60,811 bases of DNA from a virus, in the IMG/VR virus record IMGVR_UViG_3300009049_000004, positions 1 through 60,811 of that record; one strand, 5' to 3'. Position 1 is the first letter of the stretch, and each line of letters starts with the position of its first letter. The notes beneath the pieces are model-generated. The model was not told where the DNA came from, ran no database searches, and was given only the letters and a program-made list of their open reading frames with translations. This document shows positions 38,836-46,826 of the stretch, piece after piece. The position numbers and the translations under genes were made by a program.

Positions 38836-39507
38836 GAATGTTCTTGGAAACGAATCATTAATCTTACCCCATTGTTCCATGCTATCTACAAATATATTTT
38901 TAAAAGTAACATCGATATCTTCCATTGGATAAATCGCCATCAGATCGTTACCGTAATTTAATCTAACTTCGTATGTTTCGTCTTTTAAAGGAAACAATAA
39001 GAATACATTAATCGCATGTTGATCATAGAAATTAAGAACGCCTGGTGCTACAAGTATCCCATGCTTGCGTAAATCTTCACTGTAATGAAATTCACAATTC
39101 ATAAAATCTACTGGCTTCTTAGCTTTTAAATACCAAGGAGCTTCTAATTTCACGACAGCATATCCCTTATAAAAATCATCGCCATACTGTCTTTGTTCAT
39201 GCACACCAGTACTGACTTGATGAGAATGCAACGGACTTGCAGACGAAACCTTTCCGTTTGGTTCAACTCTAAAAATCATATCGGACCACAATCTCATTAT
39301 AATAGCTTTTTGCATATATTGTGTAATTCCAGGACAAGCCTTTACAGTTGGGGTTGGAACCATAATGCCTGACTTTGAATTATAAACAGTGTACATTGTC
39401 GACAATTTTTTCCACCATGAAGGCTTTCTAATTTTAGATGTCCATTTAAAATTTTCGAAAACGCTTTTATCGTAAGTGTAAGCTTCAATCTCTAGTTTTT
39501 TTCTCAT
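38794..39507 (-). CDS. Conserved phage protein of unknown function, last in minus-strand operon
   Basis: This is 237 residues from ATG 39507; the frame extends six bases to a TTG. The N-terminus is basic. The middle contains CPGITQYMQKAIIMRLW, then a polar stretch with several His (PLHSHQVSTGVHEQRQ) and LVAPGVLNFYDQHAINVFLLF, suggesting a beta-barrel core. It resembles conserved hypothetical proteins of marine phages in overall style, but I cannot name a family. It overlaps the upstream radical SAM gene by 23 bases. Clustered His residues could bind metal. This is only a suggestion. Confidence 0.7.
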   Translation of the reverse strand: MRKKLEIEAYTYDKSVFENFKWTSKIRKPSWWKKLSTMYTVYNSKSGIMVPTPTVKACPGITQYMQKAIIMRLWSDMIFRVEPNGKVSSASPLHSHQVSTGVHEQRQYGDDFYKGYAVVKLEAPWYLKAKKPVDFMNCEFHYSEDLRKHGILVAPGVLNFYDQHAINVFLLFPLKDETYEVRLNYGNDLMAIYPMEDIDVTFKNIFVDSMEQWGKINDSFPRTFLGRYYSRKRTARK

Positions 39508-40621
39508 AATCAAATCCTGTAATTAAGTTCTGTCCAGTTTTTTCCATATAGTTAAACCACATTCTCATGATGCAGTCAGGTAAGTCTCGTTCTCTATTCT
39601 TCCAATCCCATTGGGTATAACATCTAAATCCACATTTGTTCCACCACTTACAAGATAAACAACCATTCTCGTCCATATATGCTTGCATCATACCAGCATT
39701 ATCTTTGGGTTTATATTCTGTATTAAAATCTCTCTGATCATATCTATCCCATCTACAATTAGATGTAGAATTATCGGGGAATATCGTAACCTTATTTAAA
39801 GCCAAGCAATGCATATGGTTACTATCATTATATATAAGATCTTTTATAGGATTAATATCGGGATAGTTATGATATACAAATTTAAGAAATTCTAAGTATT
39901 CACTATCAGATGGAATCATATAATCATAACCACGATCTGGAATGTAATCATCAAAGTAAAAGTTATCAAACTTTTCATATAGATAGTGAAAATACTCATC
40001 ATCGTCTGCCATAAACTTTTTTATTGATAAAGTAGTAGCAACCATATTAATTGATACGATATAGTCGGCAAAGTATTCTATATTTTTAGCATATGGACCT
40101 TTTGTTGGTCGCCCATCAAAGTCATATGAACATATAATATGTGAAGGAATTGCTTCAGCGTTTAGGTCGTCGAGCAGTCGCTGAACTCTGTCTCGTTTAC
40201 TAAATTGAAACGATGTTACCCACACAACTTTAATTTTTTGTTTATGTTCGTCAAATATCTTTTTAATTGCTACAAGGAAATCAAAGTAAACAGGGTAAGC
40301 CCATTCTGATATTCTATCTTGGAATAACTCACCGCCAACCATATTGATTTGGATTATATCAACTCTGCCTTTCATCTTAATGACATGTTGTTCAACTAAA
40401 TCCAATTTAGAGAATATCTCTTCCCTACTCAATCCTACGGTAGATTTTTTATCATGATGGCAGAACGAACAATTGAGGTGACAGTTTTCAAATAAAGTCA
40501 ACTCAATCTCAGCGATATCAGGTCGTTTAGTTTCTAATAATGTTTTTGTTATTTCAAAGTCCAAATAACATTTCCTCTTTATAGTATTCGTAGATATCGG
40601 GAACCATACCAAGTTTTTCAT
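39485..40621 (-). CDS. Radical SAM protein with SPASM-like C-terminus (minus cluster, fourth radical SAM)
   Basis: This is 378 residues if started at ATG 40621. A TTG at 40564 with a well-placed AGAGGAAA ribosome site and only 11 bases of overlap is a good alternative start. The cluster motif is C47, C51 and C54 (CHLNCSFC), with MVGGELF as the GGE-type motif. Later cysteines (CLALNK, NCRWD, CLSCKWWNKCGFRC and DCIM) fit a SPASM-type domain with auxiliary clusters. It differs from the plus-strand family, which has GPTD. The target is unknown. It lies in an operon with three other radical SAM genes. Confidence 0.83.
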   Translation of the reverse strand: MKNLVWFPISTNTIKRKCYLDFEITKTLLETKRPDIAEIELTLFENCHLNCSFCHHDKKSTVGLSREEIFSKLDLVEQHVIKMKGRVDIIQINMVGGELFQDRISEWAYPVYFDFLVAIKKIFDEHKQKIKVVWVTSFQFSKRDRVQRLLDDLNAEAIPSHIICSYDFDGRPTKGPYAKNIEYFADYIVSINMVATTLSIKKFMADDDEYFHYLYEKFDNFYFDDYIPDRGYDYMIPSDSEYLEFLKFVYHNYPDINPIKDLIYNDSNHMHCLALNKVTIFPDNSTSNCRWDRYDQRDFNTEYKPKDNAGMMQAYMDENGCLSCKWWNKCGFRCYTQWDWKNRERDLPDCIMRMWFNYMEKTGQNLITGFDYEKKTRD

Positions 40622-40979
40622 TAAACTCTAGTTGGAATAGTATCTCGTCGTAAGTTTCTTTGTCTTGCCAATATGGAACAAAGTGCGGATCATTATTAAA
40701 TAGTAACTCAGGATCGTTAAGTGCATCGAAAAACGGTTCGTTAAAATCCCTGTTTAACCAATGAGCATAACATATAGCAACTACATATGATTTAGCTGGG
40801 TAAATCCATTCGTCTACATACTCTCTGAAGTGTGTTAGAGCAAACTCAACCGTAAGGTCAGGTTGCCAATTAATCTCCACGTCAGTCAGATCATCTTTGA
40901 ATAAAGATGCTGTCAAATGATATGCGCTTTGTCTAGCTTTCCATTCTTTCATAATATTCCAACAATCCTTTATATCCAT
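40554..40979 (-). CDS. Small acidic protein between radical SAM genes, unknown
   Basis: This encodes 141 residues, rich in Trp, Tyr and acidic residues, mostly helical by composition. It has only two Cys and no motif I recognise. It overlaps the upstream radical SAM gene by 47 bases and the downstream one by up to 68, so it is firmly part of the operon. Small proteins in such positions can be substrate-recognition partners of radical SAM enzymes, but I see no RRE-like winged-helix signature. Function unknown. Confidence 0.65.
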   Translation of the reverse strand: MDIKDCWNIMKEWKARQSAYHLTASLFKDDLTDVEINWQPDLTVEFALTHFREYVDEWIYPAKSYVVAICYAHWLNRDFNEPFFDALNDPELLFNNDPHFVPYWQDKETYDEILFQLEFNEKLGMVPDIYEYYKEEMLFGL

Positions 40980-41847
40980 TACAACTATTAGTCAAATCTT
41001 TAACATATCGGTAATGTTCTGTTAAACAATTACCATAATATTTACACGTCTTACATATTTCGCTTAGATTGTTCTCAGGTTCTTCCCTTGCCCACTTCTT
41101 GTACTCATAATATGTTTTATATTCTTTGAAGTATTCCCTATCATATTTATCGAACTCCAATACCCCAAACTTACCAGATGGAGTAATATACACATGATCA
41201 TTACTAAAAGCATCATACTCTTTATCTATGCTTCTCCATATATTATCCATATTCTGAAAATTAAACTTTTTCTCTGTTTTTGCTTCGTCAAACTTAATAA
41301 CAAAATCTTCAAAGTCTTTGTGTGTAACAGGATGTGCATTTGCTTGGTTTATTGAGTAAGGTTTAATTTCTACAGACTTAATATTAGATACCATATTAAG
41401 AGTGAAGATCATAAACTCTACATCCATCTCTAATACTTTTGGAGAGGCCAATATTAATACAGATAAATCCTTATTGGCGTTCATCATATTATTTAAAACA
41501 TGCTGTTCTTTTTCTCTGGCATGGAAATCATATGATACAGATAATGTTACATCCTCATCTCGAAAGAAGTCTGGGAACGCAGACAAATTAGTATTGATAT
41601 TGATAGGACCTTTGTAATAATTACGTATTACTTTCTTTAATGAATAATAATATTCTGGTGATAGTAAACCAATCTCACCGCCGTATAGATCTACGTGCCC
41701 TATTTGATCATCTACTTGACTTAAAGAATGATCTAACCATAAAGGCGTTATCTTATGTCTATCGTTTAATTGTGCTGGCGTTAAATAACAAAAATCACAA
41801 CTGAAGTTACAATAGTAGGTGGGATTAATTGATAGATTCATCAACAT
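40933..41847 (-). CDS. Radical SAM protein, compact (minus cluster, third)
   Basis: This is 304 residues from ATG 41847; a second ATG at 41841 is equally possible. The cluster motif is C13, C17 and C20 (CNFSCDFC), close to the N-terminus, followed by LYGGEIGLL. The C-terminus has CKTCKYYGNC and a later NSCNGYKG, suggesting one auxiliary 4Fe-4S cluster. This resembles twitch/SPASM radical SAM enzymes acting on peptides. The start overlaps the previous gene's stop by 23 bases. A residue stretch resembling SPASM loops (ITPSGKFGVLEFD) precedes the last cysteines. Confidence 0.82.
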   Translation of the reverse strand: MLMNLSINPTYYCNFSCDFCYLTPAQLNDRHKITPLWLDHSLSQVDDQIGHVDLYGGEIGLLSPEYYYSLKKVIRNYYKGPININTNLSAFPDFFRDEDVTLSVSYDFHAREKEQHVLNNMMNANKDLSVLILASPKVLEMDVEFMIFTLNMVSNIKSVEIKPYSINQANAHPVTHKDFEDFVIKFDEAKTEKKFNFQNMDNIWRSIDKEYDAFSNDHVYITPSGKFGVLEFDKYDREYFKEYKTYYEYKKWAREEPENNLSEICKTCKYYGNCLTEHYRYVKDLTNSCNGYKGLLEYYERMES

Positions 41848-42862
41848 AAGGCGTCACCATATCTGGGCTCATTCCATTCGTAGCAAGTATTCTTGGAGCG
41901 AGCGTTTTCATTTGTTTGCAATGTGCTTCATTTGTCCCTTCTCTTTTCATATCACGTACTGTCTTTTTACAACCATTACATATTTCGAACATTGGACACG
42001 TATAGCAAGCCATCTTCATTGTTTGGATATGAGGATCGTTAGCCAATGGAGTCTGCATTTCGCCATTCATTTCTTCCTCAAAATCAATAGGATAATCCAT
42101 ATCATCAGCAAACGAACCGCAAGAATAGTAATCACCGCCAGGGTTAAAAGCTCGAATGCCACTATCACATTGTCTATTTTGTGGACAAGATGTTGAAAAA
42201 CCTTTGAGGCGTTTCATCATTTGCTTTGTATTATATTCGTATTCTGCTAATCCACGATCGTATATCTCAAGATATGTTTCGTAAATCTTACTTAACTGAT
42301 ATGTACTGCCTTGAACACCAGAAGCCATAGCATAATTTAGTTTGCATTCTACACCCATTTCTTTAGCAAGTTCAACGTTCTTAATAGCAAGATGTTCGTT
42401 CTCATCTGTTATGACGGCAATAAAGTCTGGTCTTTCTCCAGTGTGTTTCAACATAGCGTTTGATACCATCCAAAAATCTTTCTCAGTAAATTCGGAATAA
42501 TCACCTTTTAATCTACCACCACCATATTGAAATGATGTTGCACAACCAAACCTATCATTCTTAAAGATAGGAAGCCACTTCTCGGGACGCATTAAAAAAG
42601 GCCACAGATTAGATGTAAAACTAATTGATGCGGGATAATCATGTTCATTAAGATGATCTATTAGTTCCTGATAATATTCTGGCTTTACCATAAGAGGGTC
42701 ACCACCATTAACGATAATAGTATTAGTATCGGGATATCGCTTAAGAAATTTGTATATGTATTCCAAGTCTAATAAGCCAACTTCGTTAGGATCGATGTCG
42801 GTAGAAGAACAAAATGTACATTTAAAATTACAAGCTTCAGTGGGTTTAATAATTAAATCCAT
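41825..42862 (-). CDS. Radical SAM/SPASM protein (minus cluster, second)
   Basis: This encodes 345 residues. The cluster motif is C11, C15 and C18 (CNFKCTFC), with VNGGDPLM as the GG(E/D)P motif. The C-terminal half has a SPASM-like cysteine series: CPQNRQC, YYSCGSF, CYTCPMFEICNGCKK and HCKQM. This set fits two auxiliary clusters, as in peptide-modifying SPASM enzymes such as anaerobic sulfatase maturases. It overlaps the upstream gene by 10 bases. The match to SPASM spacing is better here than in the plus-strand family. The substrate is unknown. Confidence 0.85.
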   Translation of the reverse strand: MDLIIKPTEACNFKCTFCSSTDIDPNEVGLLDLEYIYKFLKRYPDTNTIIVNGGDPLMVKPEYYQELIDHLNEHDYPASISFTSNLWPFLMRPEKWLPIFKNDRFGCATSFQYGGGRLKGDYSEFTEKDFWMVSNAMLKHTGERPDFIAVITDENEHLAIKNVELAKEMGVECKLNYAMASGVQGSTYQLSKIYETYLEIYDRGLAEYEYNTKQMMKRLKGFSTSCPQNRQCDSGIRAFNPGGDYYSCGSFADDMDYPIDFEEEMNGEMQTPLANDPHIQTMKMACYTCPMFEICNGCKKTVRDMKREGTNEAHCKQMKTLAPRILATNGMSPDMVTPYVDESIN

Positions 42863-43881
42863 CCCTTATCTCCTGCTAGTTTTAGCATTAGAGTTTTAGG
42901 CGCTGGACAAACGTCTTCCATCCATTGAAGTTGGTGACAATCAGAATGGCAATAGATAAAGACTGGGCAATCATAACATCTTGGATCACGATCATGAGTT
43001 TCACACGAAATGATTTCCATTCGTTTCGGGCTTAATCTTACTTCTTTTGCTGGCATACTAATATCACCATACCATTGAGTAGGCGCAGTATTAGGACAAC
43101 CTGCTACAGTTCCATCAGCATTGATTGTGTGTATCTTTTGTTCACAATCCCTACAGAACGTACCATTAAAGAATTGACCTTTACTAAACTTATCATAAAC
43201 TGAGTTAAGAAAGTTGTTTTCAATAGGGTGATCTTTAGTTGTCTCATGCATTTTCATCCAAAAAGCATCGAGCTCAGAATTATGAGGGAAGATTTCTGTG
43301 TTTATCGTTGCGTTACCATCATGAGTAAGTCTTTCATAACTAATAGTACCAATACCTAATGAATACATATAATCAGCAATTTCAAGAGGATCCATTGCAA
43401 CAACATCTTTAGACACTGAAATAAAGCATTGGATATAACATCCCTCAGCTACCAAAAGCTTTACATTATCTTCCCATAACTTGCGCTGCTTTTCATTTGC
43501 AAATCTAATATTTGGGTCCCAAGATGTACCGATAGAACCAGAGTCTAATATTTTGAGAAACTCGATACGTTCATCTGTAAGTTTATAAGTTAGATTTGTT
43601 GTAATACCATGTGTGCATTTATCACCCCAATGATCTTTCGTAACATTGTAGAAATGCCACAGATCTTTCATAGGCGCTAGCAAAGGTTCTCCACCATGAT
43701 ATTCGAAGTGAATACGGTTTGAACCATCGTCTAGTTCGTTACACCACTTTGCAGTTTTATCTGCATCAAAATAAATTTTACGACCATTGATACCAGAGGT
43801 AAAACAATGTGCACAATTTAAATTACAAGTTTCTGTAGTCTTAACGTATACGATTAAGTGTTTCTGAGTCGTGAATGCCAT
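42853..43881 (-). CDS. Radical SAM/SPASM protein (minus cluster, first)
   Basis: This encodes 342 residues with a classical radical SAM N-terminus: C19, C23 and C26 (CNLNCAHC), then YHGGEPLL. The C-terminal SPASM region reads CRDCEQ, INADGTVAGCPN, then CYDCPVFIYCHSDC and VCPAPK. This is the standard SPASM order, in which the GTVxxC segment precedes the CxxCxxxxxCxxxC block. Of all nine radical SAM genes here it is the one most like known protein- and peptide-maturing SPASM enzymes (sulfatase maturase style). Its start overlaps the cupin gene by 41 bases. It is probably co-transcribed from the promoter at 44322. Confidence 0.88.
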   Translation of the reverse strand: MAFTTQKHLIVYVKTTETCNLNCAHCFTSGINGRKIYFDADKTAKWCNELDDGSNRIHFEYHGGEPLLAPMKDLWHFYNVTKDHWGDKCTHGITTNLTYKLTDERIEFLKILDSGSIGTSWDPNIRFANEKQRKLWEDNVKLLVAEGCYIQCFISVSKDVVAMDPLEIADYMYSLGIGTISYERLTHDGNATINTEIFPHNSELDAFWMKMHETTKDHPIENNFLNSVYDKFSKGQFFNGTFCRDCEQKIHTINADGTVAGCPNTAPTQWYGDISMPAKEVRLSPKRMEIISCETHDRDPRCYDCPVFIYCHSDCHQLQWMEDVCPAPKTLMLKLAGDKGWI

Positions 43882-44296
43882 GTGATAACATTAGTGCCTT
43901 TTCATAATTTAACGCTCTGTGCGGTGTTCCTGCTTCTATGAACAGAGTTTCATTTTTAGATAAAGAAATCTCTTTACCTTCAACTTCCATGATCTTAGTT
44001 CCTTCGACGCATTCTATAATAACATCAATTGGATCAGTATGTACATCAAAAGATGCACCGTTTTCCTGATTATAAAAAACATGAACAGTTCCGTTATTAA
44101 TGCCTAAAGGTTTTTCAAACTGTTCTACTTTAATGGTAGCTTTATTTGCTAATAAAACCGTAGTTTCTCCAAGATAAGCAATGTATTCTGATTGTTTTAT
44201 GTAATGCTGATTTCCATTTTCATCTATATGAGATACGTCGTGGTTATTAAAGCATTCTTCTGTTAATAAGAAATTTTCAAATTGGTCAAATGTCAC
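43841..44296 (-). CDS. Cupin-like protein, first gene of minus-strand operon
   Basis: This is 151 residues from a GTG start (44296) preceded by GGAG at about seven bases. The C-terminal ~80 residues have a cupin look: FDVHTDPIDVIIECVEG, then a second motif SLSKNETLFIEAGTPHRALN, ending with a strand. The HTD in the first motif and H in TPHR could bind a metal. It is the first gene after a minus-strand late promoter and overlaps the first SPASM gene. Cupins beside radical SAM genes may be oxygenases, sugar-binding proteins or regulators. The role here is unknown. Confidence 0.75.
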   Translation of the reverse strand: MTFDQFENFLLTEECFNNHDVSHIDENGNQHYIKQSEYIAYLGETTVLLANKATIKVEQFEKPLGINNGTVHVFYNQENGASFDVHTDPIDVIIECVEGTKIMEVEGKEISLSKNETLFIEAGTPHRALNYEKALMLSHGIHDSETLNRIR

Positions 44297-44321
44297 TACT
44301 ATTCTCCATGTCGTATATATC

Positions 44322-44329
44322 TATTTATA
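44322..44329 (-). promoter_or_regulatory. T4-type late promoter for the minus-strand operon
   Basis: TATTTATA on the plus strand reads TATAAATA on the minus strand, 26 bases upstream of the GTG at 44296. It forms a divergent pair with the promoter at 44357. Confidence 0.75.
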
Positions 44330-44356
44330 CCATAATTTTAGAGCTTTGTAAACCGT

Positions 44357-44364
44357 TATAAATA
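44357..44364 (+). promoter_or_regulatory. T4-type late promoter for the 2OG oxygenase gene
   Basis: Exact TATAAATA lies 28 bases upstream of the ATG at 44392, only 27 bases from the divergent minus-strand motif. Confidence 0.78.
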
Positions 44365-44391
44365 ATTGTATATATTATGAGGAGATTGATT

Positions 44392-44961
44392 ATGGAAATG
44401 ACTCCAAGATGGCCTACTATGTTTGGTCAAGGGAAATTTGAAGTTGAAGGGTTATTTGAGTACCTATTTGCAAACTACGACCTAAACGATCCAGGCGGTG
44501 ATGTAGATGGCGCAAATATTTTTACAGATAATTCTGAAATGATGAATAAGTTTAAGTCCGTTGTTCATGGTAAATTCAACGAATATCTTACAAACACAAT
44601 CAGTAAGACTATAGAAGACTTTGGCGATCACGAAATTAAAGCTTGGATTACAGGTCATGGTAAAGGTTATAGCATGACAACCCATAACCATTCTGGTGCA
44701 CACATATCAGCTGTGTTTTACGTTTTAGCTGAAGATAAGTATTCTGGTGGGTCAATTGTATTCATTGATCCAAGAAGTAATGCAAATCGTGGATACGATA
44801 GTTCGTTTGATGATTTATTTGCGCATCATGCATTCGTCCCAGAAACTGGTGATTATGTAATCTTTCCTTCTTTTAATTACCATCACGTAAAACCTTACTA
44901 CTCTGAATTTAGAATATGTATACCAGTTGATTTGTATTTGTATAGTAACAAAGATGTATAA
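44392..44961 (+). CDS. 2-oxoglutarate/Fe(II)-dependent oxygenase
   Basis: This is 189 residues from ATG 44392, which has AGGAG seven bases upstream; the ATG at 44377 overlaps that ribosome site and is rejected. The double-stranded beta-helix pattern is clear. There is HNH at residues 98-100, then HISAVFYVLAE and GGSIVFIDPR, and near the C-terminus DYVIFPSFNYHHVKP with His164/165 and Arg174 in EFRICI. This matches the small phage-type 2OG-Fe(II) oxygenases (putative 2OG-FeII_Oxy_5), with the distal His binding iron and the Arg binding 2-oxoglutarate. Such genes are common in marine T4-like phages. The substrate is unknown; protein or nucleic-acid hydroxylation are the usual ideas. Confidence 0.85.
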   Translation: MEMTPRWPTMFGQGKFEVEGLFEYLFANYDLNDPGGDVDGANIFTDNSEMMNKFKSVVHGKFNEYLTNTISKTIEDFGDHEIKAWITGHGKGYSMTTHNHSGAHISAVFYVLAEDKYSGGSIVFIDPRSNANRGYDSSFDDLFAHHAFVPETGDYVIFPSFNYHHVKPYYSEFRICIPVDLYLYSNKDV

Positions 44962-44964
44962 ATA
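44957..44964 (+). promoter_or_regulatory. T4-type late promoter
   Basis: Exact TATAAATA overlaps the stop codon of the oxygenase gene, 59 bases before the ATG at 45024. Confidence 0.72.
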
Positions 44965-45023
44965 GCTATATAATTTAACGTGTTCACATAGAACACTGAA
45001 CGATAAACAAACGGAGATTTAAA

Positions 45024-45413
45024 ATGGCACTTTCATATACTTACAAAGTCCGCAATCTGAAGGTAAAAGATGAAGTTAACAGCGAAGGCGCTACATTGCA
45101 AAACGCTGTTGTTCAAACTTATTGGACTATCATCGGTACTGACGAGAACGGAAACTCTGGCGAATGGTCAGGGGCAACACCATTTACTGCAGCAAGTGTT
45201 CCTGCCGGTTCATTCACACCTTTCGAAACCTTAGAAGAAGCTGATGTTATTGGTTGGATTCAAAACGTTGTTAATAATGATGCCCAATATAAAGCACATA
45301 TTGATGAGCAACTTACAAAAGAAATCAGTAGAAATGTAGAAACAGAAGTTGCTGGAGAAGATTTGCCTTGGGGTGTAGCGGCAGCAGCGCCTGATGCAAG
45401 CGAAGGCGAATAA
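45024..45413 (+). CDS. Small phage protein, paralogue 1 of a tandem pair
   Basis: This encodes 129 residues starting after an ACGGAG ribosome site. The N-terminal strands (SYTYKVRNLKVKD), VVQTYWTIIGTDENGNSG, then a helix with WIQNVVNN, match the next gene in order, so the two are tandem paralogues. The C-terminus is acidic and Ala-rich. Such small proteins are frequent in marine myophages and are usually annotated as hypothetical or structural. High expression is suggested by its own late promoter and strong ribosome site. Function unknown. Confidence 0.72.
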   Translation: MALSYTYKVRNLKVKDEVNSEGATLQNAVVQTYWTIIGTDENGNSGEWSGATPFTAASVPAGSFTPFETLEEADVIGWIQNVVNNDAQYKAHIDEQLTKEISRNVETEVAGEDLPWGVAAAAPDASEGE

Positions 45414-45416
45414 AAA

Positions 45417-45746
45417 ATGACATATACTTGGGAAATTATAAAGCTTGGGCATGCAGATGTAACTAACGCTGGTGGTGAAAGTTTAACTAATGCAATTATC
45501 CAAGTTCAATGGAGAAAGAAAGCCACAGACAGTGACGGCAATTCTTCAGTATATTTGGGAAAAACTAATCTTGATGTTTCAACTACTAGCGCGGCAGATT
45601 TTGTAGCTTTAGATGATGTAACAAAAGAAAACGTTATCGCTTGGGTAGAAGAAAGCTTAAGTGCTTCCGAAGTAACGATGATAAATAATATTTTACAGAA
45701 AAAAGTTCAAGAAACTGCTATGACTGAGATCGCACCTTCTTGGTAA
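45417..45746 (+). CDS. Small phage protein, paralogue 2 of a tandem pair
   Basis: This encodes 109 residues, three bases after the previous stop. It shares with the upstream protein the opening YTW/YTY strand, the central IVQVQWRKKATDSDGNSS block (VVQTYWTIIGTDENGNSG in the other), and a helix with VIAWVEESL (VIGWIQNVV). The C-termini differ. The pair arose by duplication. No enzyme or membrane feature is seen. A minor structural role is plausible, but only from context. Confidence 0.72.
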   Translation: MTYTWEIIKLGHADVTNAGGESLTNAIIQVQWRKKATDSDGNSSVYLGKTNLDVSTTSAADFVALDDVTKENVIAWVEESLSASEVTMINNILQKKVQETAMTEIAPSW

Positions 45747-45788
45747 GATCGCCTATACTTTGTTATAGTTTTATATTATGGAGACAAA

Positions 45789-46823
45789 ATGCACGATTTG
45801 CACACAGGTGGATTAGCTAATTACGCCTTAAAAAGAGGCGGTTCACTGCACCCAATTTGTATACCAACAGAAGTGCTTGGTAACGAAACAGGGATTATGA
45901 ACCCCTCTATTTTTCTTCACAAAGGAAAAATACTCGTTAACGTAAGACACGTTAACTATATCTTATATCACTCAGAAGGTAAACAGTTTCCTCATCAGTG
46001 GGGTCCTTTGGTATACGTACATCCCGAAACAGATGTTACTTTGAGAACGCATAACGTAATATGCGAGCTTGATAAGAATATGAATCTGGCCAATGCTCAA
46101 AGAATTAATATGGTTTTAGATACAGAACCTACTTGGAATTTTATTGGATTAGAAGATGCGCGCTTGTTTAGTTGGGATGATAAACTATTCTTATGTGGTG
46201 TAAGAAGAGATTGTTATGATAATAAGGGTAAAGGGCGCATGGAAATGTGTCATATAGATTTCGTAGATGGTGAATGGAAAGAATTGTCGCGTCATCCAAT
46301 TCCTGCGCCTGGTGATGACGGATCTTATTGTGAAAAAAATTGGATGCCTATTCTTGATATGCCTTATCACTTTGTAAAATGGACAAATCCTACTCAGGTG
46401 ATTAAATTCGATATAGATGAAGGAACAACGGTAGATGCGGTATATGACGCGTCAAAATTTGTTAACGCGAATAAAGATTTTAGAGGTGGATCTCAAGTAC
46501 TTCGCATTAATGAAAATCAAAGAATGGCTTTTATTCACGAAACAAACCTATTAAGAGATCCTTTTGGCAGAAAAGATGGTAACTATGCGCACAGAGTAAT
46601 CGTATGGGATAACGATTGGAATATAGTTCATAAATCTAAAGAATTCCATTTTATGGGAACTTATTATGATCATGTTAAAGCACAAGATTATAATATAGAA
46701 TTTGTAACAGGCGCTGCAATGTTGGGTAACGATATTCTTATTTCTTATGGATGGCAAGATAATGCCTCGTATGTGTTACGCATGCCTCAAAATGTGTTTG
46801 CAAATTTTCTTTATGGAGAGTAG
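45789..46823 (+). CDS. GH130-like five-bladed beta-propeller (glycan-active) protein
   Basis: This encodes 344 residues. The sequence has the repeated strand pattern of a five-bladed propeller, and motifs resembling the GH130 mannoside phosphorylases and related glycosyltransferases: MNPSIF near residue 37, FIGLEDARLF near 117, CGVRRD, EKNWMPI near 181 and a late GAAML. In GH130 an Asp in the GxEDxR region is the catalytic residue, and it is present. The next two genes encode a methyltransferase-like and a nucleotidyltransferase-like protein, so a small glycan-modification set is plausible. It could act on virion or host surface sugars. The family call is moderate, since I have not aligned it. 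Confidence 0.6.
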   Translation: MHDLHTGGLANYALKRGGSLHPICIPTEVLGNETGIMNPSIFLHKGKILVNVRHVNYILYHSEGKQFPHQWGPLVYVHPETDVTLRTHNVICELDKNMNLANAQRINMVLDTEPTWNFIGLEDARLFSWDDKLFLCGVRRDCYDNKGKGRMEMCHIDFVDGEWKELSRHPIPAPGDDGSYCEKNWMPILDMPYHFVKWTNPTQVIKFDIDEGTTVDAVYDASKFVNANKDFRGGSQVLRINENQRMAFIHETNLLRDPFGRKDGNYAHRVIVWDNDWNIVHKSKEFHFMGTYYDHVKAQDYNIEFVTGAAMLGNDILISYGWQDNASYVLRMPQNVFANFLYGE

Positions 46824-46826
46824 ATT

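Noticed and set aside
41819-42196. 125-residue plus-strand open frame opposite radical SAM genes
   Set aside because: It is antisense to well-supported SPASM coding sequence, has no ribosome site and shows no recognisable protein.
45753-45772. Possible terminator hairpin (CTATA/TATAG then TTTT)
   Set aside because: The stem is only five A/T-rich pairs and the T-run is short; it is too weak to call.
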